From assembly GCA_045540015.1 (NCBI GenBank), contig JAZQGP010000049.1, positions 1 to 64,000 on the forward strand: a stretch of DNA of 64,000 bases, given 5' to 3'. Made by a program: the position numbers and the translations under genes. This stretch comes from UMGS1387 sp045540015 (lineage in GTDB: Bacteria; Bacillota; Clostridia; Oscillospirales; CAG-382). Positions 32,666 to 41,766 of the stretch are shown here, piece after piece; position 1 is the first letter of the stretch, and each line of letters begins with the position of its first letter. The notes beneath the pieces are model-generated. The model was not told the origin of the DNA, did no database searches, and saw nothing but the letters and a program-made list of their open reading frames with translations.

Positions 32666-33813
32666 TCTTTCATTTTGTCAAAGAAATTCTTTTTCTGCAC
32701 GTTGTTCTTTTCGCCGCAGGTTTCGGCAAACGCCTGAAGAAGCTCTTTTTGCTTCGAGTTCAAGTTCTTCGGTACTTCAACATTCACTGTAAATATGAAA
32801 TTGCCGCGTCTTGAACCGCGAATTTCGGTAATACCCTTGTTTTTAAGAGTAAACACGGTTCCCGATTGAGTTCCTTCGGGTATACTGTATTCAACATCGC
32901 CCTCAAGCGTCGGCACCTTAATTGTAGCACCAAGTGCCGCCTCTGCAAAGGTTATCGGCACGTCGCAGTACACGTTCATGCCGTCTCTTTCAAACATTGC
33001 GTGCTTCTTGATTTGTACGGTTACATATGCATCCCCGCTTGGTCCGCCATTTGCTCCTGCATCGCCCTGACCTGTAAGAACTATGTTCTGACCGTGATCA
33101 ATACCGGCAGGAATGTTAACGGAAAGCTTTTTCTGCTTTCTGATGTTTCCTCTGCCGTTACAGGTCGAGCATGGAGTCTCAATAATATTACCCGTTCCCG
33201 AACAAGCATTACACGGATGCTGTGACTGGAACACACCGAGAGGCGTTCTCTGCTGAGTGCGAACCGAACCCGTACCACCGCAGTTTGTACACTTTTTGGG
33301 AGATGTGCCTTTGGCTGCCCTTGTGCCGTTACAGTCGGGACAGGTTTCAACACGTGAGAAAGATACATCTTTCTTGCATCCAAACGCCGCTTCTTCAAAT
33401 GTAATTGTAACGGTTGTCTGTCTGTCCTGACCGCGTGCAGGTGCGTTACGTCTTGATGAGGACGAGCCGCCCATGCCACCGCCAAAGAAGCTGGAGAATA
33501 TGTCACCAAGGTCATCAAAACCGCCGCCAAAGCCGCCGAAACCGCCGCCAAATCCACCGCCGCCTGCACCTTGTCCATAACTCGGATCAACGCCTGCATG
33601 ACCGAACTGGTCATATCTTGCTTTTTTGTCGGGATCGGAAAGCACGCCGTAGGCTTCATTTACTTCCTTAAAATTCTTTTCAGCCTCGGCATCTCCCGGG
33701 TGCAAGTCAGGGTGGTATTTCTTTGCCATCTTTCGGAAGGCTTTTTTTATTTCGTCATCCGAAGCGCCCTTCTGCAGTCCGAGCACCTCGTAAAAATCTC
33801 GTTTTTCTGCCAT
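32653..33813 (-). CDS. dnaJ: Chaperone protein DnaJ
   Basis: A 386-residue co-chaperone that stimulates the DnaK ATPase. Domains in order: J domain (residues 4-70, with the HPD motif in YHPDLHPGD), Gly/Phe-rich linker with repeated GGFGGG, zinc-finger domain with four CxxCxGxG-type repeats (CPDCNGT, CTNCGGTG, CNACSGTG, CSTCNGRG), and the substrate-binding C-terminal domains. The last residues and the TGA stop lie inside a dispersed hairpin repeat. It is the last gene of the hrcA operon. Confidence 0.97.
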   Translation of the reverse strand: MAEKRDFYEVLGLQKGASDDEIKKAFRKMAKKYHPDLHPGDAEAEKNFKEVNEAYGVLSDPDKKARYDQFGHAGVDPSYGQGAGGGGFGGGFGGFGGGFDDLGDIFSSFFGGGMGGSSSSRRNAPARGQDRQTTVTITFEEAAFGCKKDVSFSRVETCPDCNGTRAAKGTSPKKCTNCGGTGSVRTQQRTPLGVFQSQHPCNACSGTGNIIETPCSTCNGRGNIRKQKKLSVNIPAGIDHGQNIVLTGQGDAGANGGPSGDAYVTVQIKKHAMFERDGMNVYCDVPITFAEAALGATIKVPTLEGDVEYSIPEGTQSGTVFTLKNKGITEIRGSRRGNFIFTVNVEVPKNLNSKQKELLQAFAETCGEKNNVQKKNFFDKMKDLLS

Positions 33814-33882
33814 ACTTATATCCTTTATCGGAATACAGCAGGGACAGTGTTTTTCTGTCCCTTGCCGTTTTCTTTATGAAAA

Positions 33883-35709
33883 TTACTTGTTGTCTGCGTC
33901 CTCGAAGTCGCCATTAACTGTGCCGTCGGGATTAACTCCGCCCTGTGCACCGCCCTGTGCACCGCCCTGCTGTGCCTGTGCTTGCTGATAAAGCTTTTCG
34001 CTTATAGCATAGAATGCCTGAGAAAGTTCTTCGGAAGCCTTCTTGATTTCCTCGGTAGAACCCGTCTGAACAATCTTCTTGAGTGCTTCAAGCTTTTCGT
34101 TAATAGGAGCTTTTTCTTCCTCGGTTACTTTATCGCCAAGCTCTGTGAGTGTCTTTTCGGTCTGGAAAATAAGGCTTTCAGCCTGATTCTTTGTGTCAAC
34201 CGCTTCCTTCTGTGCCTTATCCTCTGCCGCAAACTTTTCTGCATCCTTAACAGCCTTTTCAATATCTTCCTTGCTCATATTTGTGGAGGAAGTGATTGTG
34301 ATGTGCTGTTCCTTACCTGTGCCCTTATCTGTAGCAGTTACGTTTACGATACCGTTAGCGTCAATATCGAATGTAACTTCAATCTGAGGAACTCCTCTGG
34401 GAGCTGCGGGAATGCCGTCGAGCATAAATCTTCCGAGAGTAGTATTTCCTGCAGCCATTTCGCGTTCACCCTGAAGAACATGGATTTCAACAGAAGGCTG
34501 GTTATCGGCAGCAGTTGAGAAAATCTGGCTCTTCTTTACAGGAATTGTAGTGTTTCTTTCAATCATCTTTGTGCAAACACCGCCAAGGGTTTCAATGCCG
34601 AGAGAAAGAGGTGTAACGTCAAGAAGAAGTACGCCCTTAACATCTTCACTCAGTACACCGCCCTGGATAGCCGCACCAATTGCAACGCATTCGTCAGGGT
34701 TAATTCCCTTGAAGGGTTCTTTGCCGATGAACTTTTTAACAGCCTCCTGAACCGCAGGGATTCTCGAAGAACCGCCGACAAGGAGAACCTTATCAATTTC
34801 ACTTGCAGAAAGTCCGGAATCGGAAAGTGCCTGCTTAGTAGGCTCCATGGTCTTCTGCACAAGGTCAGAAGTAAGCTCATCAAACTTTGCACGGCTGATT
34901 GTCATGTCAAAGTGCTTAGGGCCTGTAGCGTCTGCTGTGATAAAGGGAAGATTTACATTTGTGCTTGTCATACCGGAAAGCTCAATCTTAGCTTTTTCTG
35001 CAGCTTCCTTAAGTCTCTGGAGAGCCATCTTGTCATTTCTGAGGTCAATTCCGTCGGACTTTAAAAATTCGTCAGCCATATAGTTCATAATTCTGTCGTC
35101 AAAGTCATCGCCGCCGAGTCTGTTATTACCCGCAGTTGCAAGAACCTCGATAACGCCGTCATCAATGTCGAGAATGGAAACGTCAAAAGTACCGCCGCCA
35201 AGGTCGAATACGAGAATCTTCTGTGCGTTTTCCTTATCTACGCCGTATGCAAGAGCAGCAGCTGTCGGCTCGTTGATAATTCTCTTTACTTCAAGACCTG
35301 CGATTTTACCTGCGTCCTTTGTTGCCTGACGCTGTGCGTCGGAGAAGTATGCAGGAACAGTGATAACTGCTTCGTTTACTGTTGTTCCGAGATATGCTTC
35401 AGCATCACTCTTGAGCTTCTGAAGCACCATTGCGGAGATTTCCTGAGGAGTGTAATTCTTGTCGTCAATTGTTACCTTTCTGTCAGTTCCCATATCGCGC
35501 TTAATGGAGCTGATTGTTCTGTCGGGGTTTGTAATACCCTGACGCTTTGCAACCTGACCAACCATTCTTTCGCCTGTCTTTGAAAAAGCAACAACGGAAG
35601 GAGTTGTTCTTGCACCTTCTGCATTTGCGATAACTACAGGCTCGCCGCCTTCATAAACGGCAACGCATGAATTTGTTGTACCTAAGTCAATACCGATAAT
35701 TTTTCCCAT
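33883..35709 (-). CDS. dnaK: Chaperone protein DnaK (Hsp70)
   Basis: A 608-residue Hsp70. The ATPase domain starts GKIIGIDLGTTNSCVAVYEGG and includes the DLGGGTFDVSILDIDDG phosphate loop. The substrate domain follows the linker KGVLLLDVTPLSLGIETLGG, and the C-terminal lid ends in a Gln/Gly/Ala-rich tail and an acidic tip. The start at 35709 is fixed by GGAGG and by family alignment. It folds client proteins with GrpE and DnaJ. Confidence 0.98.
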   Translation of the reverse strand: MGKIIGIDLGTTNSCVAVYEGGEPVVIANAEGARTTPSVVAFSKTGERMVGQVAKRQGITNPDRTISSIKRDMGTDRKVTIDDKNYTPQEISAMVLQKLKSDAEAYLGTTVNEAVITVPAYFSDAQRQATKDAGKIAGLEVKRIINEPTAAALAYGVDKENAQKILVFDLGGGTFDVSILDIDDGVIEVLATAGNNRLGGDDFDDRIMNYMADEFLKSDGIDLRNDKMALQRLKEAAEKAKIELSGMTSTNVNLPFITADATGPKHFDMTISRAKFDELTSDLVQKTMEPTKQALSDSGLSASEIDKVLLVGGSSRIPAVQEAVKKFIGKEPFKGINPDECVAIGAAIQGGVLSEDVKGVLLLDVTPLSLGIETLGGVCTKMIERNTTIPVKKSQIFSTAADNQPSVEIHVLQGEREMAAGNTTLGRFMLDGIPAAPRGVPQIEVTFDIDANGIVNVTATDKGTGKEQHITITSSTNMSKEDIEKAVKDAEKFAAEDKAQKEAVDTKNQAESLIFQTEKTLTELGDKVTEEEKAPINEKLEALKKIVQTGSTEEIKKASEELSQAFYAISEKLYQQAQAQQGGAQGGAQGGVNPDGTVNGDFEDADNK

Positions 35710-35769
35710 GATTAATTCCTCCAAAATATTACAATATCATTTTATACAGTTTTATATGAAATGTTTCAA

Positions 35770-36351
35770 TTAATTAGCAACCTTAACAACCGAGTGACGG
35801 ATTACCTTATCGCCAAGTGTATATCCCTTAAGAAACACGTCTGTTATTGTGTTTTCCTCAATGTCGGGGTTATCCTCGTGCATTACAGCGTTATGCACAT
35901 TCGGGTCAAACTTTTCGCCTTTTGCCGGAATTTCCGAAACACCGAGCTTTTCAAATATTGCCGTTGCCTGTTCAAGAACCTTTACAACTCCGTCAACAAC
36001 GCTCTTTGCATCGGATTTTTCAACGTCAACCGCTGCCGCTCTTTCAAGGTTATCAAGAACCTCCAAGAGCTTTTCAACGCTGTCGGCAATGCCTGCCGAA
36101 TACATTGAATCCTTTTCCTTTTGAGCGCGTTTTCTGAAGTTGTCATATTCCGCAAGCATACGCAAATACTTATCTTCATTTTCCTTGAGTGCGTTTTCAA
36201 GCTCCTCAATTTTCTTCTGCTTTTCCTCAAGCTCTTTTGCCGCGACCTTTTCCTTTCGGTCGGACTTTTTAGCTTCCTTCTTTTCTGCCGTTTTCTCGTT
36301 TTTTACTTCTTCAGCAGTTTCTTCTGTTATTTTTTCCTTATTATCTGCCAT
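35770..36351 (-). CDS. grpE: Nucleotide exchange factor GrpE
   Basis: A 193-residue GrpE that releases ADP from DnaK. The first ~60 residues are a highly charged Lys/Glu coiled coil, followed by LRMLAEYDNFRKRAQKEKD and a C-terminal beta domain ending DKVIRHSVVKVAN, all standard. It stands between hrcA and dnaK in the usual Gram-positive order. Confidence 0.96.
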   Translation of the reverse strand: MADNKEKITEETAEEVKNEKTAEKKEAKKSDRKEKVAAKELEEKQKKIEELENALKENEDKYLRMLAEYDNFRKRAQKEKDSMYSAGIADSVEKLLEVLDNLERAAAVDVEKSDAKSVVDGVVKVLEQATAIFEKLGVSEIPAKGEKFDPNVHNAVMHEDNPDIEENTITDVFLKGYTLGDKVIRHSVVKVAN

Positions 36352-36383
36352 TTACAGCAATTCCTTTCTGCAAATTTTCTTAA

Positions 36384-37442
36384 TTACTGATTATCTTCCA
36401 CAAGAAGCAGTGTATTATTCCCAAGCGTTTCCGAAAGTGATTTTAATGCTCCTATTACCTTACGATAATCCATACGCTTAGGACCTATAATTCCGATAAC
36501 CGCACTCTGACCGTTACCCACAGGCATCGAGCAATAAACAACGCTCGCATCGGAAAGCTCCTCAATATTGTTTTCTTCGCCTATATACACTTTAAATTGT
36601 TTGTCATCGGATTTGATTTCCGAATCATTAGAGAAAATGCTCTTAATGCTATCGTGCTTTTCTTCTATCAGCGAAAGCAGATTTTTAACCTTTCCGACAT
36701 CCTTGAATTCGGGATACGACAGAAGATTTGTTATACCGTCAATCTTAACCTCATCCGTCTTTTCACTGCAAACCGCTTCAAACGCAGTTCTTACAACAAC
36801 ATTTACAAGCGACGAGTAAGTGCCGAAACGTTTTTCAAGCTCAAGCACCGTCGGAAGCGCAACCTCCGAGAGCGACACTTCGCACAATAGCTCGTTGAGT
36901 GCTGATTTTATACATTCAACAGCTTTTGCATCTATGGGAATCCCTGTTCTTATATGCTCAGATTTTACCGAACCGTCCGGAAGCACCATTACAAGAAGAA
37001 AGCTTCTTTCATCTATAAGCACCGCATCATATCTGCTGACCATATGCTTTTTCGGGCTTGTCATCATTGCAACCGACGCGCAGTTTGTTATCTCGGAAAT
37101 AACCCGTCCCACACGCGAAACAAGCTTATCCATCTTTTCCATCTTAAACCGCGAAAGCTCATTAAGCAACGACAGCTCCTCAACATTCAGCCTATAGCTT
37201 TCCATAAGCTGTTCAACGTAAATCCTATACGCCGCGTTTGACGGAATTCGTCCTGCCGAGGCATGCGGTTTATCAAGATATCCCATTTCCTCAAGCTCTG
37301 ACATTTCATTTCTTATCGTTGCAGGCGACAGCGAAATGTTTCCGTATTCAACAAGGCGCTTTGAACCGACAGGCTCACCCTTATCGATGTATTCATCGAT
37401 GATAGATTTAAGTATCCGCATTTTACGTTCATTCAAATCCAT
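36384..37442 (-). CDS. hrcA: Heat-inducible transcription repressor HrcA
   Basis: A 352-residue HrcA. The N-terminal winged helix (RKMRILKSIIDEYIDKGEPVGSKRL, then LSPATIRNEMSELEEMGYLDKPHASAGRIPS) binds CIRCE, and the C-terminal part ends IGPKRMDYRKVIGALKSLSE as expected. It represses its own operon, hrcA-grpE-dnaK-dnaJ, through the CIRCE element 30 bases upstream; GroEL normally keeps HrcA active. Confidence 0.97.
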   Translation of the reverse strand: MDLNERKMRILKSIIDEYIDKGEPVGSKRLVEYGNISLSPATIRNEMSELEEMGYLDKPHASAGRIPSNAAYRIYVEQLMESYRLNVEELSLLNELSRFKMEKMDKLVSRVGRVISEITNCASVAMMTSPKKHMVSRYDAVLIDERSFLLVMVLPDGSVKSEHIRTGIPIDAKAVECIKSALNELLCEVSLSEVALPTVLELEKRFGTYSSLVNVVVRTAFEAVCSEKTDEVKIDGITNLLSYPEFKDVGKVKNLLSLIEEKHDSIKSIFSNDSEIKSDDKQFKVYIGEENNIEELSDASVVYCSMPVGNGQSAVIGIIGPKRMDYRKVIGALKSLSETLGNNTLLLVEDNQ

Positions 37443-37471
37443 CTCACTTCACCTTGCCTCTCACTTTCATT

Positions 37472-37498
37472 TTAGCACTCAAGCGCATCGAGTGCTAA
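37472..37498 (-). promoter_or_regulatory. CIRCE operator
   Basis: The sequence TTAGCACTC-N9-GAGTGCTAA is perfectly matched to the CIRCE consensus bound by HrcA. It lies just before hrcA, overlapping the likely transcription start; AT-rich -10-like sequence follows on the upstream side. Confidence 0.97.
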
Positions 37499-37571
37499 CG
37501 CATATAATTTACCACGCTTTCCCAAAACATTCTACAACTAAATCTGCATTTTATGTAAACAATTTCTGAAC

Positions 37572-38079
37572 GCACGCTTCTTGAAAGAAGCTTAGCAAGA
37601 ACTTTTAAACCGCGCGGATACTTTGGCTTAACATTTACCACGCGACAAGCTCCATTTGTGCGCCATAAACGCAAGCGCACAAATTCAAACGGAAATTTTC
37701 TCTATAATAAAAAGTCAATGAGGGAAGTTAAGCCACCACGGCACGCTTTTTGAAAAAAGCTTAGCAAAAACTTTTAAACCGCGCGGATACTTTGGCTTAA
37801 CATTTACCACGCGACAAGCTCCATTTGTGCGCCATAAACGCAAGCGCACAAATTCAAACGGAAATTCCCTCTATAATAAAAAGTCAATGAGGGAATTTAA
37901 GCCGCCACGGCACGCTTTTTGAAAAAAGCTTAGCAAAAACTTTTAAACCGCGCGGATACTTTGGCGTAACATTTACCACGCGACAAGCTCCATTTGTGCG
38001 CCATAAACGCAAGCGCACAAATTCAAGCGGAAATTTCCTCTATAATAAAAAGCCAATGAGGGAAGATAAGCCACCACGG
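37572..38079. repeat. Three tandem copies of a 169-bp repeat
   Basis: Copies begin at 37572, 37741 and 37910, an exact 169-base period, and differ at only a few positions. Each contains the CTTTTTGAAAAAAGCTTAGCAAAAACTTTT-type block of the dispersed hairpin repeat (shown here as blocks), a CCGCGCGG palindrome, and a 9-bp hairpin TTTGTGCGC/GCGCACAAA. No open reading frame is conserved across copies. It fills the gap between hrcA and the MgsA-like gene. Confidence 0.92.
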
Positions 38080-38397
38080 CGAAAGAAGGGAAATAAGCGG
38101 AAGTTGGGAAGTTGAAATAGGACGTTGTGTATACCTGAATTTGACCTCATCAATGGTCAAATTCAGCAAATTTTAGTTTTTGCATAACCCCAACTGAGCC
38201 ATCCCTTCTTTTTGAGTGGGGAACTTTTACACAAACATCCCAAATCTTTGATTTGGTGTATGTTTGGTATGCATAGCTGCTACTTTTGTTTCGGGACAAA
38301 AGTAGAGAAAAAGAAGCAATAAGTATCAAATCAATGTATCTTGGTCGATAAAATGAGAAATTCCCCTTTATTCTCACCAAACATAAACAGACTAAAA
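38080..38397. other. Gene-poor spacer with strong hairpins
   Basis: Contains a perfect 12-bp hairpin CTGAATTTGACC/GGTCAAATTCAG near 38132-38163 and a CTACTTTTGT/ACAAAAGTAG-type hairpin near 38279-38305. A 76-codon open frame on the minus strand (38150-38380) has unusual composition and no ribosome site, so I do not call it a gene. Confidence 0.5.
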
Positions 38398-38425
38398 AAG
38401 CGCATGCCTTTCAGCACACGCTTTA
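38398..38425 (-). terminator. Terminator of the minD/mgsA-like operon
   Basis: Imperfect stem AAGCGTGTGC/GCATGCGCTT on the minus strand, followed by a T run, about 25 bases after the MgsA-like stop. Confidence 0.75.
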
Positions 38426-38447
38426 AACTTGGTAATATTGATTAAAA

Positions 38448-38870
38448 TTAAAACTTCCTGTTGGTCTTAGACTTTGGATTTACAAGATCTCTCCAGTCGA
38501 GCGTACCCTGGTCAAGTGCAAGGATAAGCGCCTCTGCGGTTGCAATGTTTGTCGCAAAGGGGACATTGTATATGTCGCAAAGACGAAGAATGTTATGCTC
38601 AGACTCCTTGTATTCCGGTGCCGAAACGGTGTTTCTGAAAAACAGCAGAAGGTCTATTTCATTAAACGCAATTCTCGATGCAAGCTGGTCTATTCCGCCC
38701 TGCATTCCCGACATCACGCACTCAATGTTAAGTCCCGTAGCTTCTGAAATATATTTACCTGTAGCATCCGTAGCATAAAGATTATGCTTGCAGAGAATGC
38801 CCTGATAAGCTATACAAAATTCCGTCATCAATTCCTTTTTGCTGTCAGATGCTATAATTGCTATTTCCAT
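38448..38870 (-). CDS. Methylglyoxal synthase-like protein with lost catalytic residues
   Basis: A 140-residue protein over its full length like methylglyoxal synthases (MEIAIIASDSKKELM, SGMQGG, RLCDIYNVPFATNIATAEALI). Compared with the family pattern as I know it, AHD reads ASD (catalytic His to Ser), GGDQ reads GGID (catalytic Asp to Ile), FFRDP reads FFRNT and the PHEPD loop lacks its His. Four active-site positions are therefore changed, so conversion of dihydroxyacetone phosphate to methylglyoxal is unlikely. It follows minD by 27 bases; a regulatory or metabolite-binding role is inference. Confidence 0.8.
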   Translation of the reverse strand: MEIAIIASDSKKELMTEFCIAYQGILCKHNLYATDATGKYISEATGLNIECVMSGMQGGIDQLASRIAFNEIDLLLFFRNTVSAPEYKESEHNILRLCDIYNVPFATNIATAEALILALDQGTLDWRDLVNPKSKTNRKF

Positions 38871-38897
38871 ATTTAACCGTTTTTCCTTTCATATTAT

Positions 38898-39737
38898 TCA
38901 ATAAGTATGCTCATTGTTGCGAAGTCCGGTATCTACCCCGTAAAACAGCTCAACCTTATGTCCTTCGCATCTTGAAGATATGTTTTCAACTGCCCTGTAA
39001 AAGAGCTTTTTACCCGACTTTACCTGTCCTGCAAGAAGTCCCTTTTCCTGTGCTCTTGCCATTGCAGAGTCAAACGGGATAACACCGCCGAGTTGAAGAT
39101 GTGTTTTTGATATTATATCGTAAAGCCCTACATTGTCGCGGCTCTTAACGTCTCTCGGACGAAATCCGTTTACTATAAGCTTTATATCCAGTCCGCCGCT
39201 TGTAAGGTTGTCCTTGCCGTAGCCGGTAAGCTCATTAAGAGCAATCGCGGTTTTCTCGGCAGCTCTTATCGAAGCCGCGGTATGAAGCGATATAACAAAT
39301 GCGGAATCAGCATAAAGAGCTAAGTTTTTGTAAAGATTGTCGGGACGTGCAGGAAGGTCGAATATTACATATTCAAACCTGTCGGAAAGTTTTTTTACGA
39401 AATCGCCTATAGCTTCTTTCGTAAAGCTTTCAGACGTGCTTCCTATCTCGTGCCTTTCGGGGTAAAATGCAGGAGCCGACAAAAAATGAAGATTCTCACA
39501 GCGCATATCCGTTACAAGCGCATTCTCAAGCGTGCAGGTTCCCTTTATAACATCGCAGACATTGAACAGCGTTACGTTTTCAAGCCCCAGCACAATATCA
39601 AGGCATCTCGACTCCAAATCACAGTCAACAGCGACTACAGAATGTCCTTTTTTTGCAAGGCTCATGGCGAGATTTGCAGATACGGTTGTTTTTCCTACCC
39701 CGCCCTTATACGAGGTAACAATATATATTTTACTCAA
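38898..39737 (-). CDS. MinD/ParA-family ATPase
   Basis: A 279-residue deviant Walker ATPase with KGGVGKTT (residues 11-18), VVAVDCDLESRCLDIVLG and FEYVIFDLPARPDN. The overall length and pattern fit MinD, the cell-division site regulator. I do not see the usual amphipathic membrane-targeting helix at the C terminus, and neither minC nor minE is adjacent. The start is TTG at 39737, ten bases after GGAGG. It is co-transcribed with the MgsA-like gene, an order seen in other Clostridia. Confidence 0.8.
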   Translation of the reverse strand: MSKIYIVTSYKGGVGKTTVSANLAMSLAKKGHSVVAVDCDLESRCLDIVLGLENVTLFNVCDVIKGTCTLENALVTDMRCENLHFLSAPAFYPERHEIGSTSESFTKEAIGDFVKKLSDRFEYVIFDLPARPDNLYKNLALYADSAFVISLHTAASIRAAEKTAIALNELTGYGKDNLTSGGLDIKLIVNGFRPRDVKSRDNVGLYDIISKTHLQLGGVIPFDSAMARAQEKGLLAGQVKSGKKLFYRAVENISSRCEGHKVELFYGVDTGLRNNEHTY

Positions 39738-39776
39738 AGACAGATTACCTCCGTACAGCGTTTCATTTATAGTGAT

Positions 39777-39805
39777 ATTATATCAAATAATGTGTTATTT
39801 GTCAA
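39777..39805 (-). promoter_or_regulatory. Promoter of the minD/mgsA-like operon
   Basis: On the minus strand TTGACA (39805-39800), 17 bases and TATAAT (39782-39777): a perfect consensus. Confidence 0.9.
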
Positions 39806-39989
39806 TCTTACCAAAGATATTTTTATATTTTATAACATCTGATAAATCTGCATGCGTTTAGTTGTGCATTATAACCAAAATTCCTAATATTCTTTCGCGA
39901 GTTTGCTCACATTTGTACAAATAAAGTTCTGTTTTTACGCGTTTTTAATAAATTTCCAAAAATTAAAGTAAATTTTATTCTCAAGACTA

Positions 39990-40018
39990 TTGAAATTATT
40001 CTGAAACTATAGTATAAT
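39990..40018 (+). promoter_or_regulatory. Promoter of the SLH-transglutaminase gene
   Basis: TTGAAA (39990-39995), 17 bases and TATAAT (40013-40018). The rest of the 39738-40056 gap is AT-rich and holds no gene that I can support. Confidence 0.85.
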
Positions 40019-40056
40019 TAAATACAATCTAAAAATAAATACACAAGAGGTGCAAA

Positions 40057-41667
40057 ATGATGAAAAAATTTTCTAAGCTTATTGCAGTTATGCTTTTCGC
40101 GGCAATGCTCATGACTTGTGCTTGTCCCGCTTTCGCTGCAGTAATCGACATTGAAATTGATATCGGAAGTCTTTTCGAGCCGGAAACGGAGGAAAATCCG
40201 GATACACCAGGATCGTCAACTCCGCCCACAACCAACGACCAGACTTCAAAAGACGATGAGACCGTAAACATCCCCGGCGACAATACCGGTGGAAATTCAT
40301 CGGATAATAAAGATGAAAAAGAAGACGAAGAAAAAGAAGAAACAAATCTCTTCGTTACAAAATTCTCCGATGTTAAAGAAAACGATTGGTTCTACAGCTA
40401 TGTAACAGCGCTTGCTTCCAAGGGCATTATCACAGGATATCCTGACGGGACCTTTGCTCCCCAGGGCAATATTACAAGAGCTGAATTTATAAAGCTTCTT
40501 GTTGAGTGCATGGATTACGATCTTACCGAAAACGCTGTATTCGACGATGTTACTGCAAAAGATTGGTATTATACATACGTTTCAGCAGCAGCTGACAACA
40601 AGGTTCTTTCTGTTGAAGATTACGGCAAGGAATTCAAAGGCGACGAAAAGATAACAAGAGAAGAAGTAGCTGCTCTCATTATCAAGGCAACAGGCGTTGA
40701 AACCGGAAAGTATGCAACTCCTTACGCCGACACAGACGACAAGAACATTGTTGCTCTTTACACAATCTGCCTCATGCAGGGTTCGCTTGACGGAAAAGGC
40801 AACAGATACTTCTATCCCGAAAGCAACATTACAAGAGCCGAAGTAAGCGCAGTATTCACAAGACTTCTTGAATACAATGCAGACAAAGAAGCCTTCGTAA
40901 AAGAAAAGATGGCTGAATACGGAATAACAGAGTTAAAGCTTCTCTCAGTTCCGAAAACATCAGCTGACTATTATGAAACAGTAAAAAACGCCGGATTAAC
41001 TCCGGCGTTAACTTTTGTCATTGAGCTTAAAAATCCCAATCCCGAAAACACAGACGAGATATGCACAAACCTGACAGAAGCATTTGTGGCCTGTGCCAAC
41101 ACACATCCCGAGTATTTCACGCACCTTCTTTTAGATATAGTATATACTTCACACACCGAAGAAAACGGATTTCTTTTTTTCTCCTTCAAAAGCAGCTCCG
41201 AGGAATTTACATTGTCAGAGCTTGACAGAATGTACAAAGAAAGTAAAACCCACGCAAAACACGCCGCAGAGCAGATATATCTTAACAGCTATCATAAAGA
41301 TGCCTACTCGCTCGCAGGACGCGTTCATGACTACATAACAGCCTCCACTGTTTACAGCGACACGCTCTCCGACAGTGTTTATCTTGCATACGGGGTATTC
41401 GAAAAGAAAAACGCTGTTTGTCAAGGCTACAGTGCAGCCTTCAACATGATATGCCGTGAGCTTGGCATTGAAAGCGTGGCGGTCGCAAACGAAAACCACA
41501 TGTGGAACGTTATAAAATACAACGGAAAGCTTTATTTCTACGACAGCACATGGGACGATAGGGACAGCCAAAACTCCGCAGAAAGTACTTACAGAGGAAT
41601 TTCAAAAGAGAAACTCAATCAAACTCACGGTGAGTTTTCGCTGTGCGAATTTGCGTTTACCGATTAA
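40057..41667 (+). CDS. Secreted SLH-domain protein with transglutaminase-like protease domain
   Basis: A 536-residue exported protein. A signal peptide (to about residue 28) is followed by an acidic Pro/Thr/Asp linker. Three SLH repeats (about 100-290, e.g. KENDWFYSYVTALASKGIITGYPDGTF, seen in parts) anchor it to cell-wall polymer. A C-terminal transglutaminase-like domain has the triad Cys in NAVCQGYSAAF, His in NENHMWNV and Asp in FYDSTWDD. Such domains cut or crosslink peptides. ATG at 40057 or the next codon at 40060 may start; GAGGTG lies upstream. Confidence 0.88.
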   Translation: MMKKFSKLIAVMLFAAMLMTCACPAFAAVIDIEIDIGSLFEPETEENPDTPGSSTPPTTNDQTSKDDETVNIPGDNTGGNSSDNKDEKEDEEKEETNLFVTKFSDVKENDWFYSYVTALASKGIITGYPDGTFAPQGNITRAEFIKLLVECMDYDLTENAVFDDVTAKDWYYTYVSAAADNKVLSVEDYGKEFKGDEKITREEVAALIIKATGVETGKYATPYADTDDKNIVALYTICLMQGSLDGKGNRYFYPESNITRAEVSAVFTRLLEYNADKEAFVKEKMAEYGITELKLLSVPKTSADYYETVKNAGLTPALTFVIELKNPNPENTDEICTNLTEAFVACANTHPEYFTHLLLDIVYTSHTEENGFLFFSFKSSSEEFTLSELDRMYKESKTHAKHAAEQIYLNSYHKDAYSLAGRVHDYITASTVYSDTLSDSVYLAYGVFEKKNAVCQGYSAAFNMICRELGIESVAVANENHMWNVIKYNGKLYFYDSTWDDRDSQNSAESTYRGISKEKLNQTHGEFSLCEFAFTD

Positions 41668-41689
41668 TACGCATTCAAACCCGTGTTGC

Positions 41690-41718
41690 TTGACATTTGA
41701 TGCAATTTATGGTATTTT
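41690..41718 (+). promoter_or_regulatory. Promoter of the cysteine desulfurase/murE unit
   Basis: TTGACA (41690-41695), 17 bases and TATTTT (41713-41718). Confidence 0.8.
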
Positions 41719-41766
41719 ATATTAGTAGAAAATGTATAGAAAATCGGAGATATAACATATACTGAC

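Noticed and set aside
37572..38079. The tandem repeats as a CRISPR array
   Set aside because: Units are 169 bases with no short constant repeat and variable spacer pattern, and there are no cas genes.
38150..38380. A 76-codon minus-strand frame
   Set aside because: It covers strong hairpins, lacks a ribosome site and has unlikely composition.
40987..41010. A perfect AACGCCGG/CCGGCGTT hairpin followed by TTTT, as a terminator
   Set aside because: It lies inside the SLH-transglutaminase frame, which continues uninterrupted to its catalytic residues. It could cause partial termination but is not evidence of a gene boundary.
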